A DNA stretch of 64,000 bases from the NCBI GenBank assembly GCA_000149265.1, contig CH003106.1, positions 366,634 through 430,633 of the forward strand. Reading direction: 5' to 3'. A model generated the notes under the pieces. It was not told the origin of the DNA. It worked only from the letters and a program-made list of their open reading frames with translations, and did not search any database. This stretch comes from Ciona savignyi (Eukaryota > Chordata > Ascidiacea > Phlebobranchia > Cionidae). The stretch's first letter is position 1; every line of letters starts with the position of its first letter. The position numbers and the translations under genes were made by a program. Shown one piece after another: positions 11,818 through 24,301 of the stretch.

Positions 11818-14800
11818 TTATTTGCAGTAACCCACAATGGAAAAGAAACTCGTTACACAAACCCAAAGCGAGGGGCACAAAAGCGCATGAAAAGGGCAAT
11901 GCATGATGACGTCAGACATTATGTAAAATAGATGACGGGAGGTCGCTACAGTACCCCCACCAGAAGCGGACATGTAATTACAATATGAAACGTACAGAAG
12001 GTCGGACATGTCGACCGGTACTCGTACAGTACAAGTAGTTACTGGTTCTTCGGTCATAGTTTGTAGTGCTGATGTCTCGGAGTGATTGGATTTTGGTGGC
12101 CTTTCTCGTCGCGGTGGTCTACCATATTTTCTCTTATAGAAAAAACGTTGACTAGATATATATGTGGTAGGCATTAGAGTTGTTAATTAACTGGGAATAA
12201 CTAAAGATGCCGGATTGTACAAATTCTTCGATGAAAAAAGTGCGTGCTTTAGTTTTGACCTTGGGGTTTAGCCATAGATAGTGCGGGTCTTCTATTTTCG
12301 GCCCAAGGACCCCACGAGTGTAAAGGCGTCTAATATTAAGTATTGTGTTGCAAAGAGAACGTATAGGGAATAATCGTTTAAAGTCGACGGAGGTATCTCT
12401 AAGGTTCGAGTGTACAAAGGCAGCTAGAGTCGCTTTTCAAAAATAAAGCTTTTCTATTTTCTTCCAGGGGGCGTGGTATTCATCATCTAACAGTCTGTTG
12501 CACCACTTTGCCTACAAAGCTAAAATATATGCTTCCAGGTCAATCATGGCAGTCCCACCGTTGCTTACGGGGCTATATAGAGTGCTTCTTTTGATTCGCT
12601 CCCACTTGGAGCCCCACACAAATTTAAAAAGTATTGAATTCAGTGATGAAATTAAAGATTTCGGGAGTAAAACTGGTAGGACGCTAACTTTGTAAGTAAG
12701 AAGTAGTATTAACAGGGCTTTAACAACGGTTATTTTTCCAATCAGAGTTAATGTGCGCCCAAACCATATCTTTAAAAGAGCTTCAATTTTTTAAGTGGTG
12801 ACGCAAGATTAAGGTCTAAAATACGTTGTGCGTTTCCAGTAAAAGGTATTTCTACACCTAGATACTTTATTTGGTTTGTAGGCCATTTTAAACCATCACC
12901 GGAATATGGCTTATGCGTGCATCCTTTTTTGCTTCCCGCATAAAACGCTAATGACTTTTGCAAATTCAAGACGCAGCCGGACAATTTCCCAAAGTTATTC
13001 AGTATTTGAAAAACGGTTTTGAAGCTTTGGTATTCACCGTCAGTAAATATAACCGTGTCATCCGCTAAAAATGAAACTTTTATTTGGCTGTTTAAAATTT
13101 TGATACCGTTAAAATCTGCATTTCGAAGTTCTGAAGCAAGCGTTTCTATTGCCAGGACAAATAGTGTCGGTGAAAGGGGGTCACCTTGGCGAACACCTCT
13201 TTTAATATCGAAGTATTGTGACAGATGGCCAAAAAAAAACTTTTGTTTTTGTAAAAGTCAACACTTATTATGGCGGCGGGTATGTTCTCTTCCTCGCAGT
13301 AGTCCATTGCGTTAAATAATAGTCTGATGTTTTCGCCAATATACCGACCTTTGATGAAACCATTTTGTTCTGGGTGTATAAGAGTGGACAGATATAGTTC
13401 TTAATTCGATTGTTAATAACTTTTGAGAGTATTTTGTAATCCACATTCAAGAGGGTGATTGGGCGGTAGTTTGTTACAAGTAAGGGATCTTTATCGCCCT
13501 TAGGAATAAGAGTTATTATACCTTGTTTCTGGGTATCAGATAAATTAACTCTCTTTCAGTATAGCGAAGCGCGTCAATTATAAAGGTTTTCACGTCGGGC
13601 CAAAAGGTTTTATAGAACTCGGCGGGAAAGCCGTCACTGCCTGGTGATTTGTTATTGGGCATTGTTTTTAACGCGTTGTAGCACTCTTGTTCTGTAATTG
13701 AGTGGTCTATGCTGTTGGATTCGTCGATGTCAAGCTGTGGTAACGTTAGCTTATCCAAATAATTTGTCATGTTCTGTCGCTCAATTGTTGAACTTGTATC
13801 ATCGTATAGACTTTCATAAAACATCCCTAGTTCTCCAATAATATCTTTCTGGTGCGTTAAAATGGTGCTATTTTCTGTTTTGAGTCGAAATATTGCCTTT
13901 GTGTTTGCGTTGCGTTTCTCAAGGTTTAGGAAGTATTTTGTGCTTTTTTCTCCGTTTTCTGCCCACCTTGCTCTACTTCTTGTTGTCTCTCCCCTAGATC
14001 GGTTTTCAACGAGATCATCGAGCTCCTTGCGTAAGCTTTTTATTCGCTCGCGGAGCTGTTGAGATTGGTTCTTAAGTTGGGAAATATCAAGTTCGGTTTT
14101 GGAAATTTCTTTCTCCCAATGAAGTTTGTCTCTTTTGTGCTATTTTTCGTTTGTATGAGCATATTTTTATAAACTCTCCTCGAAGAACACATTTTAAAGT
14201 GTCCCATCGTACATGGGCGTTTACATGACCTGGAGGATTAGTTTGGGCAAAGTCTTTAATTGCTGCCTTAATTTTAGAAATACAGCTGGCGTCGTCCAAT
14301 GAGGAGACATTTAGTTTCCACGTACCTTTTCCGGGATTGTTAGAGAACTGACAAAGGGTTATAGTAACAACATCGTGATCCGAATTGACGCTGGGTACTA
14401 TGTCGCATTCATTAACTTTGGGGGCAAGGCGTCTCGACGTCAGAAAAAAATCAATACGGCTCGCTGAGTAGGGGTTCAGTTAAAAACGTGTGAATTTCCT
14501 TGTGTTAGGATTTTTTATCCGAAAAATATCTTCTAGGCCAAGAGTGTCCATATACGCGGTTATTTTTTCCTTTGATTTTGTATTTCTATCGACGGAACGT
14601 TGATGCCGGTCCAGATTTGGGTTTAAGATTAAGTTAAAATCACCTCCAATTATAAGGTCAGAGTTACTTAATAGACCCTTAACGTTTTGAAACAGGCCTT
14701 CAAAGAAGTCGGGGTCGTCATTATTTGGGGCATACAGGTTGACTAGGGTCAGTTTCAGAAAATCTAAGATCATTTCTGTTATTAAGTATCCACCGCTTGT

Positions 14801-15330
14801 GTCTGCAATGTAATCAGTCACCGAGTACGAGGTTTTTTTGTCAAAGAGTATCGCCACGTCCTTTGCTCCTGCTGGTACCATGGGCCCATATTATTTTTGA
14901 GCCCCATTCCATTTCCCATAATTTTTCATATTTAAGTGTACTGTGCGTTTCTTGCAAAAGTACAATGCTAAAACCCTTTTTGCGAATAAAATTGAAAACG
15001 GTTTTCCGTTTTATGCTATTTCCTAGCCCGGCAACATTAAAGGAGGCAAAATTAACCGACATTATAAAAGTATTAATAAATATATAAAAGCAACAAAGGG
15101 TCTTATCTCAATCTTTTTATGATGCTAGTTCGATGTCCTCTTCCAATTCTATCCCACAGCTGCTTACAATTTGACCGCCGTCTTCGGTTGTCTTTGCACA
15201 GATAAGGTTACAGTTGCAGTTCATAATCCATTTAGTACAGGTTTTGTTTTTGCAAGGTTTTCTTTGATTTCTCGGTGGTGCCAGGTTTAGATGACCACAA
15301 GAACAGAACACCGATCGCAATAAACAGTGG
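11818..15330 (-). mobile_element. Tx1/L1-like non-LTR retrotransposon, copy 1 (decayed, 5' part missing)
   Basis: Read on the minus strand from 15330 down. It begins with the last part of ORF1 (a Cys-rich stretch, CGHLNLAPP...CKNKTCTKW, ending at 15117), then ORF2. ORF2 opens at an ATG at 15062 (MSVNFASFNVAGLGNS) with an APE-type endonuclease (QETHS motif; GGDFNLIL motif). Reverse transcriptase follows: NKSPGSDGFPAEFYK near 13640, the YRPITLLNVDYK region near 13450, and catalytic LADD at 13054-13065. A C-terminal region runs to about 12180. In-frame stops and frameshifts break it repeatedly, so it is inactive. A 118-residue frame at 11818-12174 follows in the same orientation; it may be the 3' end of ORF2 or 3' UTR. 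Homology to copy 2 ends near 15330, just before the gap. Confidence 0.9.
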
Positions 15331-15358
15331 CTGCGACTCTAATACATTCACTTTGAGC

Positions 15359-15458
15359 NNNNNNNNNNNNNNNNNNNNNNNNNNNNNNNNNNNNNNNNNN
15401 NNNNNNNNNNNNNNNNNNNNNNNNNNNNNNNNNNNNNNNNNNNNNNNNNNNNNNNNNN
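15359..15458. other. Assembly gap (100 N)
   Basis: Exactly 100 unknown bases, a size often used for gaps of unknown length. Left of it LINE copy 1 breaks off; right of it the sequence matches 6740 onward. The duplicated surroundings make a misjoin or collapse here plausible. Confidence 0.95.
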
Positions 15459-16400
15459 ATTTTTTCAAACGCTTTGACAGAGCTGTTTTGTTAGTTTGAA
15501 ATTATCAAGAACTTGATTTTACCGATTTGGTGTTTAAAGTCCCAATGGAATTCCCCTGGAATCATCACCTATAATTTTTAGTTTCTGCATATCTACCCCC
15601 TGTTGTATAACAAATGAAAATGTTTCATTGCGATTCCACTACTGCTTTTGGTTGATGTTGGAGCGATATGCCACGTATGTCAAACGTTAGACGAAAAATA
15701 AAATAAAAAAGTAATTGCAAAATAGTATTTCTTATGTTACGGAAGCACACAGCAAAGATGACGCACTTTTTCCAATTACTTTATATGGTATCAAGCGGTA
15801 ACTAAAAAAAAGCATAAAGGAATGCGAGACATTATAAAAAGGAAAAATGGAAAACTTTACTACAAAAAATACTTTAACAATTGCGCGGCCGTTAATTCCT
15901 TGACGATTCACTTCTTACCAAATAAAATTCTGCTTCCACGCAACCGAAGTCGAAAAGAATTATGCAAGTCAAAAACGTGAAATTGCCAAGGACATATCAT
16001 AGAAATAAATATTTACCAAAAATCAAATAACCATATACAATCAATAAACCATAAAACCACTGCAGCGGTGCAGTACCACTTACGTTTAAATAGGCTGAGC
16101 TTAGGGGAATTCCCATTGAGCGGAGCACTGTTTTGTTTTGCGCGTTCTGTGACGCTGACGACGCGCATTTAAAGTCCAATAACAAAGGCGTTGAAACATA
16201 TTAACAAACACAACGACCACTAATAACTATTAGTTTAATACATTGATTCGCTTAAAGCTTTACATAATATGTAAAAGAAACAACATTTGTATAATAAAGC
16301 CAATAATATAAAAAGGTAAAAAATACGAAAACCAATTAAGCATTGATTTAAAGATTGATACAGCAACAGCATCCTTTATTGTTACCCTCAGAGCTTATTT

Positions 16401-17217
16401 TTATGGATTTTGCTGGGGATTGCGGAATGCTTTACTATGCACTGGTGGATTACCAGAATCTCTTAAAACTGCGCCATAGTTCTGGCTGGGAGTTTTTGTT
16501 TTGGGATGGTTACCATTGTTATCGTTTCTAATCAAAGGAGATCGACTGTTGGTTGCAATTTCATGAAAGTTAGCGAAGTAATCATCATCACTAGAGTCGT
16601 CGTAATCACCAGAATCACGGTATTCACGAGAATCGCCATACTTAAAATTCACAAAAATCGTAAAAACTGTAATCGCGAGAGTCATCGTAGTTACTAGAGT
16701 CATCATAATCAGGAGAGTAATCAAAATCACGAGAGTCATCATAATCATGATAATCACAAGAGTCATCCGAATCACAAACTTCATCGTAATCATTAAGGTC
16801 ATCATAGTCACAGAAGTCATCGTAATCACAGTCATTATACGACATTGATGGAGAATCCGACACCAGTTGTGAATGCGATAATGTCTCTCCGTGACGACGC
16901 AAGAACACTGACCTTCCATTATTTTTCGTGGTAAATTTTTCTTCTTTAAAGCACCCAGAATGCTTTACTATAACTTGTATCTTTTTTAGCAAGCCGAGTT
17001 CTTCAAGCACTCTTAAAATATACAGACGCCGATTATCCAAGCTATAGAAAAGGTTATTCTTTTTTACGACTCTTATATTGTCAAAATCTTTCACTGACAT
17101 AGTTCCTCGTTGTATTTTTCTGATGCAATCATTCACGGATCTTCCATCTCTAAATTCTTTTCCAATTGAGTCTTGCATAAATCTGATGTCAGAAGGTGCT
17201 ACTTGAATAACATTCAT
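16401..17217 (-). CDS. ParB/Srx-like DYDDSR-repeat protein, copy E (191 aa; C-terminal part frameshifted)
   Basis: The frame is intact from the family ATG at 17217 to a stop at 16642 (domain core KDFDNIRVVKKNNLFYSL, linker, then DYDD/DYDEV repeats ending YSFYDFCEF). Below 16642 the continuation seen in copy I (SREYRDSGDYDDSS, then a Ser/Asn-rich ATNSRSPLIRNDNNG linker ending PQQNP) is readable in another frame down to 16401. The long architecture of copy I has thus been split by a frameshift inside the minisatellite. Neighbouring copy H at 29.5-30.2 kb is nearly identical, frameshift included. Function unknown. Confidence 0.65.
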
Positions 17218-17399
17218 GTTGTTGAGCTTATACCCACAGAGCTACAATATATCGTTCTGTGTTTGTTCCAAACGTAGCACCTAACTGTTCAAATAAATCC
17301 ACCGACGCATCGCCAGTACGCCTTTAGGGTTCATTATGGGTCTACATATTGTTTTTTTGTGTGATGTTTGTTATTTTTTCAAACGCTTTGGCAGAGCTG

Positions 17400-18290
17400 T
17401 TTTGTTGGTCCGAAATTACCAAGAAGTTGTTAAATCGGAATAAATATGTCAGATATGGTAGCTAACAAGTCCTAGATATGTCAAAATCCGACATGTAGGA
17501 CTTTATATAATTTGTTTCTGCAAGTATAAACGATTGGGTCCCTAAATTAACAAAACAAACTTGTTTAACATTTTTAATTTAAAAAGTATTATACACTAGT
17601 TAGAAAGACGGCTCGTAAAATTGGACAAAACAATATGTGTCCCTTTTATTTGTCCATTTTTTAAAATAGGACACATGAATGTTCTCCAAAATTTGTATTT
17701 GATGTGTTACGCCGTAAGAAGTATATCAGGTCCAAGAAACCTGTTCTAACAGCCAATCGTGAGCCCTGTTTGCCTTAGTCTACGATGTACAATACCAAAT
17801 TACAATTAAGCGCTTTAATAAAATACAAAGCACTAATAAAAATTTACCGATTTGTTGTTTAAAGTCCCAATGGAATTCCCCTGAAATCATCACCTATAAT
17901 TTTCAGTTTCTGCATATCTACCCCCTGTTGTATAACAAATGAAAATGTTTCATTGAGATTCCACTACTGCTCTTGGTAGATGTCGGAGCGATATGCCACG
18001 TCTGTCAAACGTTGGACGAAAAATAAAATAAAAATAGTAAATGAAAAATAGTATTTCTTATGTTACGGAAGCACTAAGTAAAGATGACGCACTTTTTCCG
18101 ATAAATTTATTTGGTATTAAGCGGTAACTAAAAAAGCATAAAAGAATGCGAGAGATTATAAAAAAGAAAAATGGAAAACTTTACTACAAAAAATACTTTA
18201 ACAATTGCGCGTCCGTTAATTCCTTGACGATTCACTCCTTACCAAATAAAATTCTGCTTCCACGCAACCGAAGTCGAAAAGAACTATTCA
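17400..18290. repeat. Segment duplicated at 30340-31230
   Basis: Nearly identical to 30340-31230, including the ACGCCGTAAGAAGTATATCA region and a palindrome-ended repeat unit. With copies E and H it shows a duplication of about 2 kb between 16.3-18.3 and 29.2-31.2 kb, offset about 12.92 kb. No gene seen. Confidence 0.8.
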
Positions 18291-18591
18291 AGTCAAAAAC
18301 GTGAAATTGCCAAGGACAAATCATAGAAATGAAATATTACCAAAACTTAACCAACCATAAACAATCAATAAACTATAAAACTACTGCAGCGGTGCAGTAC
18401 CACTTACGTTCAAATAGGCTGAGCTTAGGGGAATTCCCATTGAGCAGAGCACTGTTTTGTTTTCTCGTTCTGTGACGCTGACGACGCGCATTTAAAGTCC
18501 AATAACAAAGGCGTTAAAACATATTAACAAACACAACGACAATAATACTATTAGTTTCATACATTGATTCGCTTAAAGCTTTACATAATAT

Positions 18592-19281
18592 TTAAAAGAT
18601 ACAACATTTGTATAATAAAGCCAATAATATAAGAAAGTAAAACAACGAAAAACCGTAATCACGAATTTTATCATAATCACGAGATTCCTCATAATCACGA
18701 GAGTCATCATAATCACGAAAGTCATCATAATCACGAAAATCATCATAATTACTAAAGTCGTCGTAAATACAAACGTCATCGTAATCAAGAGAGTCATCAT
18801 AATCACGAAAGTCATCATAATCACGATAGTTGTCGTAAACCCAAATTTCATCGTAGTCATAAGAGTTACGATATTCATGTGAACCACGAGAGTCATCGAA
18901 GACATTATATGATCTAGAACCCGACACCAGTTTTGAATGCGATAATGTCTCTCCGTGACGACGCAAAAACACTGACCTTCCATTATTTTGCGTGGTAAAT
19001 TTTTCTTCATCAAAGCACCGAGAATGCTTAACTATAACTTGTATCTTTTTCTGTAAGCCGAGTTCTTCAAGCACTCTAAAAATATACAGACGCCGATTAT
19101 CCAAGCTATAGTAGAGGTTATTCTTTTTTACGACTCTTATTTTGTCGAAATCTTCTACTGACACAATTCCTTGTTGTATTTTTCTGATGCAATCATTCAC
19201 GGATCTTCCATCTCTAAATTATTTTCCAATTGAGTCTTGCATAAATCTTACATCAGAGGGTGCTACTCGAATAACAATTAT
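18592..19281 (-). pseudogene. ParB/Srx-like DYDDSR-repeat gene, copy F (start and codon 21 lost)
   Basis: Duplicate of copy D, about 9.19 kb away. The start codon reads ATA (19279-19281) and codon 21 is TAA, the same nonsense change as in copy B. Downstream, 202 residues remain open with the SLDNRRLYIFRVLEELG core, more DYDD hexapeptides than copy D, and a hydrophobic LLALLYKCCIF end. Sharing the codon-21 stop with copy B suggests inheritance or gene conversion between copies. Confidence 0.65.
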
Positions 19282-19404
19282 GTTGCTGAGCTTATGCGCA
19301 CAGAGCTAGTATACATCGTTCTGTGACTGTTCCACCGTAGCAACTAACTTCCAAATAAACCAACCGACGCATGACCATTGTGCCTTTAGTATTCATTATG
19401 GGTT

Positions 19405-21000
19405 AAATCATGTTAAATCGGAATACTGTATATATATATTTCAGTTATGGTATTTTAACATGACAAAATTCAAAATGTGAGGCTTTATTTAATTTGTTTC
19501 TGCAAGATTGGGTCCCTGGATTAACCAAACTTGTTTAACATTTTTAATTTTAAAGTATATACACTGGTTATATTTGTGCATGTCTAGACTACCTAATATC
19601 ATTTTGAATGTAATAAATCCATTGCAACATTTTTTATTTTTGTGACCATAAAATAAGTGGTCGCTGAGGTACCCCCTTTTTATTTATGAAGAGTTAAAGT
19701 TATTTTAAAAGTTAAAAGTTTATTTCAAGTTGAAACACCTTTTATTTACAAATAAATACTGTTTTTATATCTTTAGTAAGTAGACTTACAAGGTTGTACA
19801 TAACTTATTACAAATTGAGTAATTAGTTTGTTGGATATGATACTGTATAGCGAGATTTCTTTTCGGCCACTAAATTCTATTTATTTGTGACGTCATGCTC
19901 TTTTTAGATTCCCTTTTTAGATGTTAGGTAACATTGGGTAGATATGTTAAAACTCAAAATTTAGGGTTTTACCCCTAGGAAAACACTTTTTTGGCATTTT
20001 AGTTTTATGTATCATAGCGACCAACTTAATTTTATAAAATTTATATGTTTAAATTGTCAGTACACTTACTATTAATTATTACCTTTACATTGATAAAAAG
20101 TTTAAACTCATGGACCGAAGAGCGTATATACTTTTAAACTAAACATTATGAACAAGGATGCAGCAGCTGTATCATTGGTTTGTTACTTGCACATGTACAT
20201 ACATCGAATTTACACGTCACTAATTCAGCGAATAGAAATCGTGTTGACTCGCGCATTTACTCTCTTTGTTGGGCAAGTTACACTCTCTGTAAATTTCGTC
20301 ACGTTGGGATAAGAGACAAAGCATTGGTGACGTTTTCGCTACAGGTGGTAGAACCGTAGAATACCATATAAGAACTATAGAAATCAAAAGTCGAACCACA
20401 AAAATAGTTTTAAGTGCACGAGCTTAAGAGCTGTGTATACTAATTTTTAATACATATCACTGATTTATTTAAAAAAACATTTCGGATACTTTAATGCATT
20501 TTGGTTCATGTTTTAAGTGTAAACACAATAAATAAAATTTCAATTAGAAATTGTATAAAAAATAACTAAATATGAAAATACAGTTAAAATATTTTCTTGT
20601 AGGTAAACTATTAGTCAATCAAAATTGTTATTTCCATAGCGTTTAGGCATACCAACAATTAATGACTATTTCATTTGTAAATGCATCCAAATTTTTAAAT
20701 AATTGTCTCTACATCTAAAGCGGTGTTATTTATAATTTAGATAATATAAGATTAAATTGTAGAAATGGAACTTGATTGAGGGTGAGGTGATTTATCATTC
20801 TTGGCATACTTAATATTAAATTGTAGCACAAACTTTTAAAAAACTATGATAATTTAAAAATAAAGAAAATTAAAAAACCTGCAGTACAGCATGTTCGAAT
20901 TAATGCGGATTGTCGGGAGTAAAAGAGCTAAAAAGAAACAATAAGGAAACAAGATAACGGCATTGAACTGTTAAAACCGTAAACTAAAATATGCGGTTAA
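19405..21000. repeat. Duplicated block L, copy 3
   Basis: Near-identical to 10203-11790. Small differences are visible, for example TAGAAATCAAAAGTCGAACC here where copy 2 reads TAGAAATAGTAGAACC. No coding region seen. Confidence 0.85.
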
Positions 21001-21399
21001 AATATACTTGTAAAGCGGCAGCTTTTTTATTTGCAGTAACCCACAATGGAAAAGAAACTCGTTACACAAACCCAAAGCGAGGGGCACAAAAGCGCATGAA
21101 AAGGGCAATGCATGAAGACGTCAGACATTATGTAAAATAGATGACGGGAGGTCGCTACAGTACCCCCACCAGAAGCGGACATGTAATTACAATATGAAAC
21201 GTACAGAAGGTCGGACATGTCGACCGGTACTCGTACAGTACAAGTAGTTACTGGTTCTTCGGTCATAGTTTGTAGTGCTGATGTCTCGGAGTGATTGGAT
21301 TTTGGTGGCCTTTCTCGTCGCGGTGGTCTACCATATTTTCTCTCATAGAAAAAACGTTGACTAGATATAGATGTGGTAGGCATTAGAGTTGTTAATTAA

Positions 21400-24247
21400 C
21401 TGGGAATAACTAAAGATGCCGGATTGTACAAATTCTTCGATGAAAAAAAGTGCGTGCTTTAGTTTTGACCTTGGGGTTTAGCCATAGATAGTGCGGGTCT
21501 TCTATTTTCGGCCCAAGGACCCCACGAGTGTAAAGGCGTCTAATATTAAGTATTGTGTTGCAAAGAGAACGTATAGGGAATAATCTTTAAAGTCGACGGA
21601 GGTATCTCTAAGGTTCGAGTGTACAAAGGCAGCTAGAGTCGCTTTTCAAAAATAAAGCTTTTCTATTTTCTTCCAGGGGGCGTGGTATTCATCATCTAAC
21701 AGTCTGTTGCACCACTTTGCCTACAAAGCTAAAATATATGCTTCCAGGTCAATCATGGCAGTCCCACCGTTGCTTACGGGGCTATATAGAGTGCTTCTTT
21801 TGATTCGCTCCCACTTGGAGCCCCACACAAATTTAAAAAGTATTGAATTCAGTGATGAAATTAAAGATTTCGGGAGTAAAACTGGTAGGACGCTAACTTT
21901 GTAAGTAAGAAGTAGTATTAACAGGGCTTTAACAACGGTTATTTTTCCAATCAGAGTTAATGTGCGCCCAAACCATATCTTTAAAAGAGCTTCAATAAAG
22001 GTCTAAAATACGTTGTGCGTTTCCAGTAAAAGGTATTTCTACACCTAGATACTTTATTTGGTTTGTAGGCCATTTTAAACCATCACCGGAATATGGCTTA
22101 TGCGTGCATCCTTTTTTGCTTCCCGCATAAAACGCTAATGACTTTTGCAAATTCAAGACGCAGCCGGACAATTTCCCAAAGTTATTCAGTATTTGAAAAA
22201 CGGTTTTGAAGCTTTGGTATTCACCGTCAGTAAATATAACCGTGTCATCCGCTAAAAATGAAACTTTTATTTGGCTGTTTAAAATTTTGATACCGTTAAA
22301 GTCTGCATTTCGAAGTTCTGAAGCAAGCGTTTCTATTGCCAGGACAAATAGTGTCGGTGAAAGGGGGTCACCTTGGCGAACACCTCTTTTAATATCGAAG
22401 TATTGTGACAGATGGCCAAAAAAAAACTTTTGTTTTTGTAAAAGTCAACACTTATTATGGCGGCGGGTATGTTCTCTTCCTCGCAGTAGTCCATTGCGTT
22501 AAATAATAGTCTGATGTTTTCGCCAATATACCGACCTTTGATGAAACCATTTTGTTCTGGGTGTATAAGAGTGGACAGATATAGTTCTTAATTCGATTGT
22601 TAATAACTTTTGAGAGTATTTTGTAATCCACATTCAAGAGGGTGATTGGGCGGTAGTTTGTTACAAGTAAGGGATCTTTATCGCCCTTAGGAATAAGAGT
22701 TATTATACCTTGTTTCTGGGTATCAGATAAATTAACTCTCTTTCAGTATAGCGAAGCGCGTCAATTATAAAGGTTTTCACGTCGGGCCAAAAGGTTTTAT
22801 AGAACTCGGCGGGAAAGCCGTCACTGCCTGGTGATTTGTTATTGGGCATTGTTTTTAACGCGTTGTAGCACTCTTGTTCTGTAATTGTGTGGTCTATGCT
22901 GTTGGATTCGTCGATGTCAAGCTGTGGTAACGTTAGCTTATCCAAATAATTTGTCATGTTCTGTCGCTCAATTGTTGAACTTGTATCATCGTATAGACTT
23001 TCATAAAACATCCCTAGTTCTCCAATAATATCTTTCTGGTGCGTTAAAATGGTGCTATTTTCTGTTTTGAGTCGAAATATTGCCTTTGTGTTTGCGTTGC
23101 GTTTCTCAAGGTTTAGGAAGTATTTTGTGCTTTTTTCTCCGTTTTCTGCCCACCTTGCTCTACTTCTTGTTGTCTCTCCCCTAGATCGGTTTTCAACGAG
23201 ATCATCGAGCTCCTTGCGTAAGCTTTTTATTCGCTCGCGGAGCTGTTGAGATTGGTTCTTAAGTTGGGAAATATCAAGTTCGGTTTTGGAAATTTCTTTC
23301 TCCAATGAAGTTTGTCTCTTTTGTGCTATTTTTCGTTTGTATGAGCATATTTTTATAAACTCTCCTCGAAGAACACATTTTAAAGTGTCCCATCGTACAT
23401 GGGCGTTTACATGACCTGGAGGATTAGTTTGGGCAAAGTCTTTAATTGCTGCCTTAATTTTAGAAATACAGCTGGCGTCGTCCAATGAGGAGACATTTAG
23501 TTTCCACGTACCTTTTCCGGGATTGTTAGAGAACTGACAAAGGGTTATAGTAACAACATCGTGATCCGAATTGACGCTGGGTACTATGTCGCATTCATTA
23601 ACTTTGGGGGCAAGGCGTCTCGACGTCAGAAAAAAATCAATACGGCTCGCTGAGTAGGGGTTCAGTTAAAAACGTGTGAATTTCCTTGTGTTAGGATTTT
23701 TTATCCGAAAAATATCTTCTAGGCCAAGAGTGTCCATATACGCGGTTATTTTTTCCTTTGATTTTGTATTTCTATCGACGGAACGTTGATGCCGGTCCAG
23801 ATTTGGGTTTAAGATTAAGTTAAAATCACCTCCAATTATAAGGTCAGAGTTACTTAATAGACCCTTAACGTTTTGAAACAGGCCTTCAAAGAAGTCGGGG
23901 TCGTCATTATTTGGGGCATACAGGTTGACTAGGGTCAGTTTCAGAGAATCTAAGATCATTTCTGTTATTAAGTATCTACCGCTTGTGTCTGCAATGTAAT
24001 CAGTCACCGAGTACGAGGTTTTTTTGTCAAAGAGTATCGCCACTCCTTTGCTCCTGCTGGTACCATGGGCCCATATTATTTTTGAGCCCCATTCCATTTC
24101 CCATAATTTTTCAGATTTAAGTGTACTGTGCGTTTCTTGCAAAAGTACAATGCTAAAACCCTTTTTGCGAATAAAATTGAAAACGGTTTTCCGTTTTACG
24201 CTATTTCCTAGCCCGGCAACATTAAAGGAGGCAAAATTAACCGACGT
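21400..24247 (-). pseudogene. LINE ORF2: APE endonuclease and reverse transcriptase (broken)
   Basis: Begins where copy 1 has ATG, but here the codon is ACG (24245-24247). The endonuclease (QETHS, GGDFNLIL, then FTRF) stops at a TAA near 23666 that copy 1 shares; the frame reopens with the endonuclease end (SASRIDFFLTSRR) on the far side. 23485-22703 is open for 260 residues: a coiled linker rich in Lys/Glu (QLKNQSQQLRERIKSLRKEL), then reverse transcriptase NNKSPGSDGFPAEFYKTFWP. After a frameshift come the YRPITLLNVDYK region and, near 22241-22252, LADD of the catalytic centre. A C-terminal region with RRLYTRGVLGPKIEDPHYLW lies near 21500. It would copy its RNA into nicked target DNA if intact; it is not. 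Confidence 0.85.
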
Positions 24248-24301
24248 TATAAAAGTATTAATAAATATATAAAAGCAACAAAGGGTGTTATCTTAATCTT
24301 T

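Noticed and set aside
14797..15087. Plus-strand frame of 96 residues
   Set aside because: Antisense to the LINE endonuclease.
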